64,000 nucleotides of DNA from Pseudotabrizicola formosa (GTDB lineage Bacteria; Pseudomonadota; Alphaproteobacteria; Rhodobacterales; Rhodobacteraceae): positions 310,001-374,000 of the forward strand of contig NZ_PJOM01000003.1 in NCBI RefSeq assembly GCF_002900965.1, in the 5' to 3' direction. A program made the position numbers and the translations under genes. Positions within the stretch are counted from its first letter, which is position 1; each line of letters starts with the position of its first letter. Below the pieces are notes generated by a model. The model did no database searches. It was not told where the DNA came from and was given only the letters and a program-made list of their open reading frames with translations. Of the stretch, positions 50,889 to 63,014 are shown piece by piece.

Positions 50889-52469
50889 CGTATAGCCTTC
50901 CCGATTATATGTGCCCTGTGTTACTCCCTTGCGTTCATGCCCGACGATAGACTGGCAAACAGGGTCTTCCACTCCAGCTTGTATAAGTCGCGTCACCATT
51001 GTGTGCCGTAAGCCATGAAAGACATGCGCCTTGGACTTGATGCCAAGTGCAGGTGTCAGAACGTCATTAAACCATCTGCCGAGTGCGCGGCCATAACCTG
51101 CCTTCGGCTCGAAGTTATAATCCGGGAACATTCTGCTAGTTGTCCGGCTGCATATGTCTCTGTGATAGTCGAGCAGTCCGAGTTCAATTAAGCGGTTGTG
51201 CACAGGAACCTTGCGGCGGGCAGCAGCAGTCTTGAACTTCTTGTTGCCCACATCGTCTTCGCTCTCGAACAGGTTGAAGTACCATATGCCGTCTTGCTGT
51301 TGCAGGTCTGCCGCTTCCATCTGGCATATCTCATTAAGTCGTGCGCCGCTGAACATGCCTATCAAGCTAGCCCACTTGTGGCTCTGCTTCTTGACAAGTC
51401 CACGGGTGTTCTGCGTGAGTTCAGCGTATACAGCTTGCAGTGCCTCGGGTTTGAACGCTTGGCGCTGTTCCCTGCTTTCCTTCCGACTGCCCAACACCCT
51501 CATGCCCTCAAACGGGTTCGTTTCAGTGTGTCCGTTCTTCTCAGCCCAATCGAAGAAACTCTGATAGATGCTGATATAGCTGTTCACTGTGACTGTGGAC
51601 ATTGGCGCGATGCCGGGAAGTGCTGCGGCCTCCCTTATGGTCAAGTGGCGGGTTGCCTGTTGCTTGTTCCTGTTCGGCGGTAACTTGGACACAACCTGCT
51701 TCACGTCCCTTGCGTGTTGCTTGGTGATGGTCCCTATCTTGGTGTCGGTGCCGAGCAATTCTGTCAGTGCGTCAAGCGCAGCCTGTTTCTTGGCGAACGT
51801 GCCAACCTCCCAACTCTTTGCGCGGCGGTTCTCTGCGATGTATTCCGCTATCGCGTCTGCCAAGCTGATGCCCTCAAGTGCCGCTGATGCTGGTTCTGTG
51901 AACGGCGCAGGGACATCGGTGCTGTTGAAGTCGTAGTGGTTGAGCGCGGAGTGATGCTTATCGAACTCCCTGAGCATGTCGCGCCAAGCCATCTGAATTT
52001 CCCGCAGCAGGCGTTCGGGCCGTTCCTCTGCCTCGGATTGGGGCAGGCCGCTGGAGGCACAGAAACGGCTCAGGAAGGGCTGCGGATCATCGGCTAGGGC
52101 AATGGCGCGGAAATCCTCCGGCGTGCCCTCTGCGAGCATCAGGGATGTCTGGAGAGGGGCGAGTGCCAGTTCTGACATCGGGCCACCCGCGCCAACGCCA
52201 TCAAGCATCTTGACCAGCCGGGCCTTGAAGGCCGCATGCACGACTTTCCGAAGTTCATCATGCCGCATGGTGCTGAGTTCTCCCGTTCGCTCTAGCGATG
52301 TGCCGAAGGCAGCTAGTTCACGGGCAAGCGTCGTGGCCTCCCTCGGGCATCGCGTCTGCAACGAGATCCGGATACACCGTCGTCCATCGTTAGCAGCAGC
52401 CGAGCGAAGCGGCCAGCGAAAGTAGAATATGCTGTGCCGGGAGCGTGTCAGGTAAGCATGTACTAGCAT
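50838..52469 (-). CDS. int: Tyrosine-type site-specific integrase
   Basis: A 543-residue integrase. The catalytic set is complete: R377 (FSGARLNEI), a Lys near 411, H485 and R488 (HGLRHT), H511 (IVGHERKG) and Y521 (QGTYN). A long N-terminal region (1-200) precedes the core-binding domain (~200-320). It lies 65 bp from the tRNA-Ala 3' end on the same strand, so it is the likely enzyme for insertion and excision at the 17-bp att core. No excisionase gene was found. No terminator separates it from the tRNA. Confidence 0.95.
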   Translation of the reverse strand: MLVHAYLTRSRHSIFYFRWPLRSAAANDGRRCIRISLQTRCPREATTLARELAAFGTSLERTGELSTMRHDELRKVVHAAFKARLVKMLDGVGAGGPMSELALAPLQTSLMLAEGTPEDFRAIALADDPQPFLSRFCASSGLPQSEAEERPERLLREIQMAWRDMLREFDKHHSALNHYDFNSTDVPAPFTEPASAALEGISLADAIAEYIAENRRAKSWEVGTFAKKQAALDALTELLGTDTKIGTITKQHARDVKQVVSKLPPNRNKQQATRHLTIREAAALPGIAPMSTVTVNSYISIYQSFFDWAEKNGHTETNPFEGMRVLGSRKESREQRQAFKPEALQAVYAELTQNTRGLVKKQSHKWASLIGMFSGARLNEICQMEAADLQQQDGIWYFNLFESEDDVGNKKFKTAAARRKVPVHNRLIELGLLDYHRDICSRTTSRMFPDYNFEPKAGYGRALGRWFNDVLTPALGIKSKAHVFHGLRHTMVTRLIQAGVEDPVCQSIVGHERKGVTQGTYNREGYTLLQLQQAINKYPVPTT

Positions 52470-52534
52470 CGTGTGTCACCCCGTGGTGCCGCACCTGCGT
52501 ATCTGCTATCCTAAGTCCTTGAAAAGTAAGAGTT

Positions 52535-52610
<76 letters not shown>

Positions 52611-52645
52611 ACCGGGTGCCGAGGCGTTGCCGCTTCGATGGGCGG

Positions 52646-52674
52646 TATTTAGGCGAGGCCGTGGGGGGGTGCAA
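52646..52674 (-). promoter_or_regulatory. Promoter of tRNA-Ala
   Basis: On the minus strand TTGCAC (52674-52669), a 17-bp spacer, then TAAATA (52651-52646). Transcription would begin near 52639, giving a leader of about 30 nt. Confidence 0.6.
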
Positions 52675-52727
52675 GTGGTTTTTTGCACGCCCGTCCGCGC
52701 CCCCGCAAATTCTTGCGGCGGGCCGAC

Positions 52728-53060
52728 TCAGGCCTCGTCCTCATCCCCGGCCACATCGGCCAGTTCGTCGAGCGAGACGTTGTCATCGGCGTCATCTTCC
52801 AGCAGATCATCATCCAGATCGGCGTCATCGGTCGCGGTTTCCAGCAGATCGTCATCGGCTTCCAGATCATCGACCAGAACCTCTTCGTCCTTTTCAGGCA
52901 CGACGCGGGCAATGACCGAGGCCGCCATCTTGCGGCGGGCAGATTCGATATCCACGACCTCGCCCGTATAGGGGCTGACAATCGGGGTGCGGTTCAGGTC
53001 ATAGAAGCGTTTGCCGGTGGTCGGGCAAATGCGCTTCGTACCCCATTCTTCCTTGGGCAT
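52728..53060 (-). CDS. TIGR02300/FYDLN acid protein
   Basis: A 110-residue protein. The N-terminus KEEWGTKRICPTTGKRFYDL is the family signature with one conserved Cys, followed by NRTPIVSPYTGE. The C-terminal half is a highly acidic low-complexity tail of Asp, Glu and Leu. It is found almost only in alphaproteobacteria; function unknown. AAGGGA lies six bases before the ATG at 53060. Confidence 0.93.
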   Translation of the reverse strand: MPKEEWGTKRICPTTGKRFYDLNRTPIVSPYTGEVVDIESARRKMAASVIARVVPEKDEEVLVDDLEADDDLLETATDDADLDDDLLEDDADDNVSLDELADVAGDEDEA

Positions 53061-53195
53061 GGTGGTTCCCTTAAGGCTGTGGAATTGCAGTAACGGCGTC
53101 GCTTGCCACAAGGGCCCGCGTCTGTCAAAGGCTTTTGGCCCCATTGCCGCCATTGTCAAGATGGCTATGCTGTAACGGCCTTGCAAGAGCGACAA

Positions 53196-53894
53196 ATGCC
53201 CCAGCTTCCCGGTTTTCCCCCCGTCGATATCACCCTGCGCCGGTCTGCCCGGACACGGCGGTTTTCCTTGCGGGTGTCGCGGCTTGATGGCCGGGTGACC
53301 CTGTCGATGCCGCTGCGCGCGCGCGAGTCGGAGGCCCTGCGATTCGCGGCGGAACAGGAAGGCTGGATCCGCCAGACGCTGGCGCAGATGCCGGGGCGTC
53401 GCGTGGTGGGTCTGGGCGATGTGATTCCGGTGGAGGGGCTGATGCGGGCGCTGCAACTAGGCAGCGGGCGGTCAGTCCGGCTGGAGGGCGAATCGCTCTT
53501 GATCCCTGGCGATCCGGCGCAGGCGGGGGTGCGGGCGGGGGCCTTTCTCAAGCTGATGGCACGCGACCGTCTGGCGGCGGCCTGTGACCGGCACGCGGCG
53601 CGGCTGGGGCGACCCTATGCCCGGTTGACGCTGCGTGATACGCGGTCCCGCTGGGGGTCTTGCGCGCATGATGGTGCCCTGATGTTTTCGTGGCGGCTGA
53701 TCATGGCCCCGCCGGCTGTGCTGGATTACGTCGCCGCGCATGAGGTGGCGCATCTGGCGCAGATGAACCACTCCCCCGCGTTCTGGGCGGTGGTCGAGCA
53801 GTTGTTTCCCCGCTGGCAAGTGCAGCGCGGCTGGCTGCATGCCGAGGGTCAGGCGCTGCACGGCTATGTCTTTGGTCCGCAGACCGGGGATTGA
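53196..53894 (+). CDS. YgjP-like M48-type metallopeptidase
   Basis: A 232-residue protein of the DUF45/YgjP group. TRSRWGSCAHDGALMFSWRL is the family's central motif, and VAAHEVAHLAQMNHSPAFWAV gives the zinc-binding HExxH plus the later His. It is presumably cytoplasmic; no signal or membrane segment is seen. Its substrate is unknown. The start MPQLPGFPPVDITLRRS at 53196 is used, divergent from the FYDLN gene. Confidence 0.9.
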   Translation: MPQLPGFPPVDITLRRSARTRRFSLRVSRLDGRVTLSMPLRARESEALRFAAEQEGWIRQTLAQMPGRRVVGLGDVIPVEGLMRALQLGSGRSVRLEGESLLIPGDPAQAGVRAGAFLKLMARDRLAAACDRHAARLGRPYARLTLRDTRSRWGSCAHDGALMFSWRLIMAPPAVLDYVAAHEVAHLAQMNHSPAFWAVVEQLFPRWQVQRGWLHAEGQALHGYVFGPQTGD

Positions 53895-53927
53895 CCCCGG
53901 GGCAAAAGCGGTGCTTGGCTGGCAATC

Positions 53928-54578
53928 ATGCCGATCACACCTCGCCTGACCGATCCGAACGCCGCCGCGCATGAACGGCTGTACCGCAGCCTGCGCCAGC
54001 AGGTGATGCATGGCGAGGTGCCGCCCGGACAGCCGATGACCCTGCGCGGGCTGGCCAAGGAGCATGGCGTCTCGATGACGCCGGCCCGCGAGGCGATCCG
54101 CCGGCTGGTGGCCGAGGGGGCGCTGACCATTTCCAGCTCGGGCCGTGTATCAACCCCGGAGCTGACGCCGGAGCGGATCGAGGAACTGGCCGCGATCCGC
54201 GCCCTGCTGGAGCCCGAGATGGCGGCCCGCGCCCTGCCGCGGGCGCATTTCGCCCTGATCGACCGGCTGGCCGCGATCAACATGTTGAATGCCGAAGCGG
54301 TGCAGAGGCAGGATGCGGTGGCCTATGTGCGCACCAATCTGGAATTCCACCGCACCCTCTATCTGCGCGCGCAGGCACCGGCGATGCTGGCAATCTGCGA
54401 GACGGTCTGGCTGCAATTGGGGCCAACGATGCGCGCGCTCTATTCCAAGCTGCGCCGCAAGGAGCCGCCGCATTACCACCGGCTGATCCTCGCCGCCCTG
54501 AAGGCAGGCGATGAGCCGGGGTTGCGGCTGGCGGTACGCACCGATGTGACGCAAGGCTTGCGGCATCTGGCGGGGTAG
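53928..54578 (+). CDS. GntR-family transcriptional regulator (FCD type)
   Basis: A 216-residue regulator. It has an N-terminal winged helix (LYRSLRQQVMHGEVPPGQPM, GVSMTPAREAIRRLVAEGAL) and a C-terminal FadR-like FCD helical domain (~75-210: RALLEPEMAARAL, NLEFHRTLYLRA, YHRLILAAL). FCD domains bind metal and organic acids. It lies beside lpd but converges with it; its target genes cannot be named. Confidence 0.92.
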   Translation: MPITPRLTDPNAAAHERLYRSLRQQVMHGEVPPGQPMTLRGLAKEHGVSMTPAREAIRRLVAEGALTISSSGRVSTPELTPERIEELAAIRALLEPEMAARALPRAHFALIDRLAAINMLNAEAVQRQDAVAYVRTNLEFHRTLYLRAQAPAMLAICETVWLQLGPTMRALYSKLRRKEPPHYHRLILAALKAGDEPGLRLAVRTDVTQGLRHLAG

Positions 54579-54588
54579 GGACCCCGCC
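54569..54588. terminator. Hairpin between GntR gene and lpd
   Basis: GGCGGGGT and ACCCCGCC pair with a 4-nt loop, overlapping the GntR stop codon. No T run follows; probably a shared stop for converging genes. Confidence 0.5.
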
Positions 54589-54596
54589 AGCAGCAC

Positions 54597-55985
54597 TCAG
54601 GCGTGGATGGCCCCGTCACCGCAGGCGAGGGCGGCTTCACGCACCGCCTCACTATATGTGGGGTGTGCGTGGCAGGTCAGTGCCAGATCTTGCGCCGAGG
54701 CCCCGAATTCCATTGCCACACAGACCTCATGAATCAGGTCGCCCGCCATTGGGCCGATAATATGGGCCCCCAGGATGCGGTCCGTTTCCTTGTCGGCGAG
54801 GATTTTCACAAAGCCTTCGGCCTGAAACACCGCCTTGGCGCGGGCATTGCCCATGAAGCTGAATTTGCCGACCTTATAGGCGCGACCCTGTTCTTTCAGC
54901 TGTTCTTCCGTGGCGCCGACAGAGGCCACCTCGGGGGTGGTGTATACCACACCGGGGATTACGTTGTAGTTAACATGGCCATGTTTTCCGGCCATGATCT
55001 CGGCCAGGGCCATGCCTTCATCTTCGGCCTTATGCGCCAGCATCGGGCCGGTGATGGCATCGCCGATGGCATACAGGCCCTTGATATTGGTGGAGAAATG
55101 GTCGTCGGTCTTGATCTGCCCGCGCGGCAGCCGCTCGACCCCCAAAGCCTCCAGCCCCAGACCGTCGACATAGGGTTTGCGGCCCGTGGCGACCAGAATG
55201 ACCTCGGCCTCGAGGTCATGCGCAGAGTCGTCCTTGCGCAGTTTATAGGTGACTTTCGCCCCTGTCCCGGTGGTTTCTGCGCCTTGCACGGCGGCACCCA
55301 GAATGAACTTAATGCCTTGTTTCGTCAGGATCTTCTGGAAGGCCTTGGCGACTTCGGCATCCATGCCGGGGGTGATGGCGTCGAGGTATTCGACCACCGT
55401 CACCTGCGTGCCAAGGCGGGCGTAGACCGAGCCCATTTCCAGCCCGATCACACCCGCGCCGATCACCACCATGGATTTTGGCACGGCGGGCAGCGCCAGA
55501 GCGCCGGTGGAGGTGACGATCACCTGTTCATCCACCGTCACGCCGGGCAGCGATGACGGCTCGGAACCCGTTGCAATCACGATGTTTTTTGCGGTGTGAA
55601 CCTCTTCCCCCACCTTGACCTGACCAGGGGCCGGGATGGTGCCCCAGCCTTTCAGCCAGGTGACCTTGTTCTTTTTGAACAGGAATTCGATGCCTTTGGT
55701 GTTGCCGGCAATCACATCATCCTTATAGGCCAGCATCTTGGCCCAATCGACGGTGGGATTTGCCCCCATCAGGCCCATTTTCTCAAAGTTTTCATGGACT
55801 TCGTGCAGGTGATGCGTGGCATTCAGCAGCGCCTTGGAGGGGATGCAGCCCACGTTCAGGCAGGTGCCGCCAAGGGTATCGCGCCCTTCGACACAGGCCA
55901 CTTTCAGCCCCAGCTGTGCCGCACGGATCGCGCAGACATAGCCGCCGGGGCCGCCGCCAATGATGATCACGTCAAACTCTGCCAC
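54597..55985 (-). CDS. lpd: Dihydrolipoyl dehydrogenase (E3)
   Basis: A 462-residue flavoenzyme that reoxidises lipoyl groups of 2-oxoacid dehydrogenases. [20 protein letters not shown] binds FAD, and the redox disulfide is [13 protein letters not shown] (C42, C47). [15 protein letters not shown] is the NAD site, and AHPTYSEAV holds the catalytic His. The start is GTG at 55985 with GAAAGGA upstream. It is in the same cluster and strand as odhB and odhA, so it is probably the E3 of that complex. Confidence 0.96.
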   Translation of the reverse strand: MAEFDVIIIGGGPGGYVCAIRAAQLGLKVACVEGRDTLGGTCLNVGCIPSKALLNATHHLHEVHENFEKMGLMGANPTVDWAKMLAYKDDVIAGNTKGIEFLFKKNKVTWLKGWGTIPAPGQVKVGEEVHTAKNIVIATGSEPSSLPGVTVDEQVIVTSTGALALPAVPKSMVVIGAGVIGLEMGSVYARLGTQVTVVEYLDAITPGMDAEVAKAFQKILTKQGIKFILGAAVQGAETTGTGAKVTYKLRKDDSAHDLEAEVILVATGRKPYVDGLGLEALGVERLPRGQIKTDDHFSTNIKGLYAIGDAITGPMLAHKAEDEGMALAEIMAGKHGHVNYNVIPGVVYTTPEVASVGATEEQLKEQGRAYKVGKFSFMGNARAKAVFQAEGFVKILADKETDRILGAHIIGPMAGDLIHEVCVAMEFGASAQDLALTCHAHPTYSEAVREAALACGDGAIHA

Positions 55986-56059
55986 GGTCTTTCCTTTCGG
56001 CAATCGCGGGGGTCTGGCCCGCGTATGGTTCATGTATGGCTGACGTATGGCAAAGCGCC

Positions 56060-56455
56060 TTACGTCAGTGCGGCCACGATCATGGTGAGGGTGGCCACGA
56101 AACCGATGCCCCAAACGAGCGAGCGCCAGGGGCGCAGGCCGAGGGCATAGGCGGGGATATAGAGGAGGCGGGCGGCCAGATAGACCCAGGCGGCGGTCTG
56201 GGTGACCGGGCTGGATTGCTGGCCGAGGGTGACGACCACCACGGCGAGGGTGAAGAGGATCAACCCCTCGAAATGGTTGTTCAGCGCGCGCTGCAGCCGC
56301 GCGGTCCGGATGGACAGCTGCCGTGAGGGCGGCTTGTCGCGCGCGGAGGAGGTGTAGCCGGTGCCAAGCTCCTTGTTTGCCGGAACGGCGAAAAGGAGGA
56401 ACTGCACGGCTTGCAGCAGGCCCGCGAGGGCGAGGGCGGTGAGTTCGGGGGTCAT
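56060..56455 (-). CDS. MAPEG family membrane protein
   Basis: A 131-residue protein with four predicted membrane helices. [20 protein letters not shown] is the MAPEG motif (glutathione-binding RxxxAxxNxxE), and [15 protein letters not shown] the second. Bacterial members are of unknown or glutathione-transferase function. It sits between odhB and lpd on the same strand. Confidence 0.88.
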   Translation of the reverse strand: MTPELTALALAGLLQAVQFLLFAVPANKELGTGYTSSARDKPPSRQLSIRTARLQRALNNHFEGLILFTLAVVVVTLGQQSSPVTQTAAWVYLAARLLYIPAYALGLRPWRSLVWGIGFVATLTMIVAALT

Positions 56456-56473
56456 GGCATCGGCACTCCGAAA

Positions 56474-56538
56474 GGGGGGCGGGGTGAACCCCGCCCTACA
56501 CCCGTTGATCGCTGGGGTAGGGCGGGGTTCACCCCGCC
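56474..56538. repeat. REP-like palindromic repeat pair (locus 2)
   Basis: Arms GGCGGGGTGAA..CGCCCTAC (56478-56499) and GTAGGGCGGGGT..ACCCCGCC (56517-56538), the same words as at 22785-22846 but in opposite order. It lies just after the odhB stop. Confidence 0.75.
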
Positions 56539-56543
56539 GTTCG

Positions 56544-57761
56544 TCACAGATCCATCAACAAGCGACGCGGGTCTTCCAGCGCTTCTTTGACGCGGACGAG
56601 GAAGGTCACCGCCCCTTTGCCATCGACGATCCGGTGATCGTAGGACAGCGCAAGGTACATCATCGGGCGGATGACGATCTGGCCGTTGACCACCACGGGA
56701 CGGTCCTGGATCTTGTGCATGCCAAGGATGCCCGATTGCGGCGGGTTCAGGATGGGGGATGACATCAGTGAGCCGTAGACGCCGCCGTTGGAGATGGTGA
56801 AGCTGCCGCCCTGCATGTCGGCCATGCTCAGCTTGCCATCGCGGGCGCGGGCACCCAGTTGGGCGATGGTTTTCTCGATCTGGGCAAAGCCCATCTGATC
56901 GGCGTCACGCACCACCGGCACCACCAGACCATTGGGCGTGCCGACAGCCACGCCCATGTGGACATAGTGTTTGTAGATCACATCGCCGCCGTCGATTTCG
57001 GCGTTCACTTCGGGCACTTCTTTCAGCGCATGGGTGCAGGCTTTGACGAAGAAGGACATGAAGCCCAGCTTGGTACCGTGCTTTTTCTCGAAGGCGTCCT
57101 TGTACTCGTTGCGCAGGGCCATGATGCCCGACATGTCCACCTCGTTATAGGTGGTCAGCATGGCGGCAGTGTTCTGCGCGTCTTTCAGGCGCCGCGCGAT
57201 GGTGGCGCGCAGGCGGGTCATCTTCACCCGCTCTTCACGGCTGGCGTCATCGGTGCTGACCGGGCCGCGCGGGATGGCGGCGGGGGTCGGGGCCGGCGAG
57301 GCGGCGGGCGCGGGGGCCTTGGCCACGTCTTCCTTCATCACGCGGCCATCGCGGCCCGAGCCTTGCACCTGATCGCGGGTCAGGCCGGCTTCGGCCATGG
57401 CTTTCTTGGCGGAAGGCGCGTCTTCGACATCCTTGCGCTCGGTCATGGTTTCTGGCCCGGCGCCGGGGGAATTCACCGCCTCGGCCTTTTCGGCCTTTGG
57501 CTCGTCCTTGGTCGCTGGGGCGGCGGCGCCTTCGGAGATGATGCCAAGGCGCGCATTGGCGGCGACGGTTTCGCCTTCCTGCACCAGAATTTCTGCCAGC
57601 ACGCCGGAGGCCGGGGCCGGAACCTCGACCGAGACCTTGTCGGTTTCAAGTTCGCACAGCATCTCGTCTTGCTTGACCACATCGCCGACCTTCTTGAACC
57701 AGGTCGACACGGTGGCCTCGGAGACCGATTCACCAAGGGCGGGGACCATCACGTCTGTCAT
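56544..57761 (-). CDS. odhB: Dihydrolipoyllysine succinyltransferase (E2 of 2-oxoglutarate dehydrogenase)
   Basis: A 405-residue core of the 2-oxoglutarate dehydrogenase complex. The N-terminal lipoyl domain has [11 protein letters not shown] (lipoyl lysine K42). An Ala/Pro-rich linker and an E1/E3-binding domain ([25 protein letters not shown], seen as KKAMAEAGL and GSGRDGRV) follow. The C-terminal catalytic domain ends with [11 protein letters not shown] (H376). It is 82 bp downstream of odhA. Confidence 0.96.
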   Translation of the reverse strand: MTDVMVPALGESVSEATVSTWFKKVGDVVKQDEMLCELETDKVSVEVPAPASGVLAEILVQEGETVAANARLGIISEGAAAPATKDEPKAEKAEAVNSPGAGPETMTERKDVEDAPSAKKAMAEAGLTRDQVQGSGRDGRVMKEDVAKAPAPAASPAPTPAAIPRGPVSTDDASREERVKMTRLRATIARRLKDAQNTAAMLTTYNEVDMSGIMALRNEYKDAFEKKHGTKLGFMSFFVKACTHALKEVPEVNAEIDGGDVIYKHYVHMGVAVGTPNGLVVPVVRDADQMGFAQIEKTIAQLGARARDGKLSMADMQGGSFTISNGGVYGSLMSSPILNPPQSGILGMHKIQDRPVVVNGQIVIRPMMYLALSYDHRIVDGKGAVTFLVRVKEALEDPRRLLMDL

Positions 57762-57843
57762 CTTCGTCTTCCTCCGCGCCGCTGCGGGCGCATATGTCTG
57801 TGGCGGGCTGCGGGGCCGGCTGGCCCCGCGGCGGGTGTGGGGT

Positions 57844-60804
<2,961 letters not shown>

Positions 60805-60888
60805 GGAATAACCTCGTCTGGGGTGGGACCGTGTGAAGATACGTACCGATATAAGAGGCTGCGGGCGGACCCGCAGCCGGGGAGGCGT

Positions 60889-61773
60889 TTATTTGCCGAT
60901 GGCTTTCATCACAGCCTCGCCCAGCGTGGCCGGGCTGTCAGCGACGATGATGCCAGCGGATTTCATCGCCTCGATCTTGCTTTCGGCGTCGCCCTTGCCG
61001 CCGGCCACGATGGCCCCGGCATGGCCCATGCGGCGGCCCGGAGGGGCGGTGCGGCCCGCGATGAAGCCGGCGGTCGGCTTCCAGCGGCCGCGCTTTTTCT
61101 CATCGGCGAGGAATTGTGCGGCCTCTTCTTCGGCGGAACCCCCGATTTCACCGATCATGATGATCGAATGCGTTTCGGGGTCGGCCAGGAACATTTCCAG
61201 CACGTCGATGTGTTCGGTGCCCTTGATCGGGTCGCCGCCGATGCCCACGGCGGTGGACTGGCCCAGGCCGAGATCAGAGGTCTGCTTCACAGCCTCATAG
61301 GTCAGGGTGCCGGAGCGCGAGACCACGCCGACAGAGCCGCGACGGTGGATGTGGCCCGGCATGATGCCGATCTTGCAGGCATCCGGCGTGATGACGCCCG
61401 GGCAGTTCGGCCCGATCAGCCGCGAGCTGGAGCCTTGCAGCGCGCGCTTGACCTTCATCATGTCGAGCACCGGAATGCCTTCGGTGATGCAGATGATCAG
61501 CTCGATTTCGGCATCGATCGCCTCGAGGATCGAGTCGGCGGCAAAGGGTGGCGGGACATAGATCACAGAGGCGTTCGCTTCGGTCATGGCCTTTGCTTCA
61601 TGCACCGAATTGAAGACCGGAAGGTTAAGATGGCTGGTGCCGCCTTTGCCGGGCGTCACACCGCCGACCATCTTGGTGCCGTAAGCGATGGCCTGTTCGG
61701 AATGGAACGTGCCCTGGCTTCCGGTGAAGCCCTGGCAGATCACTTTGGTGTTTTCATTGACGAGGATGGCCAT
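60889..61773 (-). CDS. sucD: Succinyl-CoA synthetase alpha subunit
   Basis: A 294-residue subunit that carries the phospho-histidine. [20 protein letters not shown] binds Co[12 protein letters not shown] is a signature, and [13 protein letters not shown] contains the active His. The start is at 61773 ([15 protein letters not shown]). Unusually, two secreted-protein genes separate it from sucC. Confidence 0.97.
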   Translation of the reverse strand: MAILVNENTKVICQGFTGSQGTFHSEQAIAYGTKMVGGVTPGKGGTSHLNLPVFNSVHEAKAMTEANASVIYVPPPFAADSILEAIDAEIELIICITEGIPVLDMMKVKRALQGSSSRLIGPNCPGVITPDACKIGIMPGHIHRRGSVGVVSRSGTLTYEAVKQTSDLGLGQSTAVGIGGDPIKGTEHIDVLEMFLADPETHSIIMIGEIGGSAEEEAAQFLADEKKRGRWKPTAGFIAGRTAPPGRRMGHAGAIVAGGKGDAESKIEAMKSAGIIVADSPATLGEAVMKAIGK

Positions 61774-61789
61774 GGTGGTCCTTCTTTTC

Positions 61790-62350
61790 TTAGAAACGGT
61801 AGCTGCTGTAGATCCGGCTGGTGCCATCATCGACACAGCCTTGTTCGGAGGAGGCACCTACAACATGCCCGATGGGGGTGGAGGGGTCTTCATAGCTGAC
61901 GCAGAGCGCGGGTTGGCCCGAGGGGCCGACCTCGCCATTGGTGACTTTGCGCACATAGGTCGGGTGCAGTTTGGGGATAAGCTCGTCAAGCAGGTGCGAG
62001 GCGAGCGTTACGTCCAGATAGGCGCTGTGCAGGTGGCACTCTTCGGGCGTTTCCCCATAGCTGATGTCGACCACGACGGTTTGAGCCGGTGCGGTGAACC
62101 GATGGGTGATGTATTCTGCAACATCGCTCCGGTCTGACGGTTCGGAAAAGCCGGTGTTGCGGAAGGACTGGGCCCAAGCATCCAGATCGCTGGTCCGAAT
62201 CTCGCACAACTGCACCGCCACCGCCATATTGGCCCAGGCCGCCTCGGCCATGGTCTGGGCAGGGGCGGGGGACGCAGCCAGCAGGGTGAGTGCCAGACCC
62301 ATCTGCCCCGTTATCCGCCCGTTCCCTCCCATCCGCTTTACCGGGGTCAT
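61790..62350 (-). CDS. Secreted protein of unknown function (sucC-sucD insert 1)
   Basis: A 186-residue protein with a signal peptide ([15 protein letters not shown], cleavage near residue 32). The mature part has four cysteines ([29 protein letters not shown]) that could form two disulfides in the periplasm. I do not recognise the family. It shows a faint overall resemblance to the next gene (N-terminal helix, Cys before the middle). It is 16 bp from sucD, with GGAGTG before the start, so it is in the suc transcript. Confidence 0.72.
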   Translation of the reverse strand: MTPVKRMGGNGRITGQMGLALTLLAASPAPAQTMAEAAWANMAVAVQLCEIRTSDLDAWAQSFRNTGFSEPSDRSDVAEYITHRFTAPAQTVVVDISYGETPEECHLHSAYLDVTLASHLLDELIPKLHPTYVRKVTNGEVGPSGQPALCVSYEDPSTPIGHVVGASSEQGCVDDGTSRIYSSYRF

Positions 62351-62366
62351 CGTGCCACTCCAGCCG

Positions 62367-63005
62367 TCATGGTGCGTCGATCTGGACCTGCGTCCAGAGA
62401 TCGATGCCGATCATGCCGATATCGGAATACATGTGGAGGGTGGGCCGTTGGGCGGACCAGCCGGTGACAAAATACAGATAATTGTCGTCGCCCGAGATGT
62501 ATTCGGCATCGCCGGGGTCGCCGATGATGGAATAATGCGGCATCTTTCCCCCGACCCGGCTGGTGCCGGGCGTGGCATCGACCACCGCGCGGAACGCGGC
62601 ATCAATCGCCGGATAGTCCTGCACCGCCGGCAGGGAGCCTGCACCGCACATCACATGCATGACGCCCGGGGCGATGGCAGAGATCGTCACCTCGACAGAC
62701 AGCTCATGGATGCTGCCAGAGGTCAGGCCGCGGTCATATCCCATCATCAGGATGGTGCCATCCGGGCTGGAGACATGCCGCAGGCCGGGGATCGACGCCG
62801 AGGCCGCGACAAACCCCGCCGGATCCGAGGTTGCCGCGCCGCAGGTGGTGACAAACTCTGTCAGCACCTCCTTGGCGACGGCTTCCAGCATGGGTTGCTG
62901 CGCCATGGCGGTATTGACCGGCAGGACCATCAACGTCCCGGCGCAGAGCGCGATGCGCCCCACGCCAGTGGCGCGACTTGCAAGAGAAGGTCCTGACGGC
63001 CGCAT
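62367..63005 (-). CDS. Secreted protein of unknown function (sucC-sucD insert 2)
   Basis: A 212-residue protein with a signal peptide (GRIALCAGTLMVLPVNTAMAQ, given as its core LCAGTLMVLPVNTAMAQ). The mature part has two cysteines (FVTTCGA, HVMCGAG). No family recognised. It begins about ten bases after the sucC stop (ATG 63005; GTG 63008 also possible), so it is probably cotranscribed with sucC. Confidence 0.72.
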   Translation of the reverse strand: MRPSGPSLASRATGVGRIALCAGTLMVLPVNTAMAQQPMLEAVAKEVLTEFVTTCGAATSDPAGFVAASASIPGLRHVSSPDGTILMMGYDRGLTSGSIHELSVEVTISAIAPGVMHVMCGAGSLPAVQDYPAIDAAFRAVVDATPGTSRVGGKMPHYSIIGDPGDAEYISGDDNYLYFVTGWSAQRPTLHMYSDIGMIGIDLWTQVQIDAP

Positions 63006-63014
63006 CACCTGACC

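Noticed and set aside
48553-52469. Recombinase-in-trio (RIT-type) element
   Set aside because: RIT elements have three intact tyrosine recombinases in tandem on one strand. Here two are catalytically dead and the intact one is on the opposite strand.
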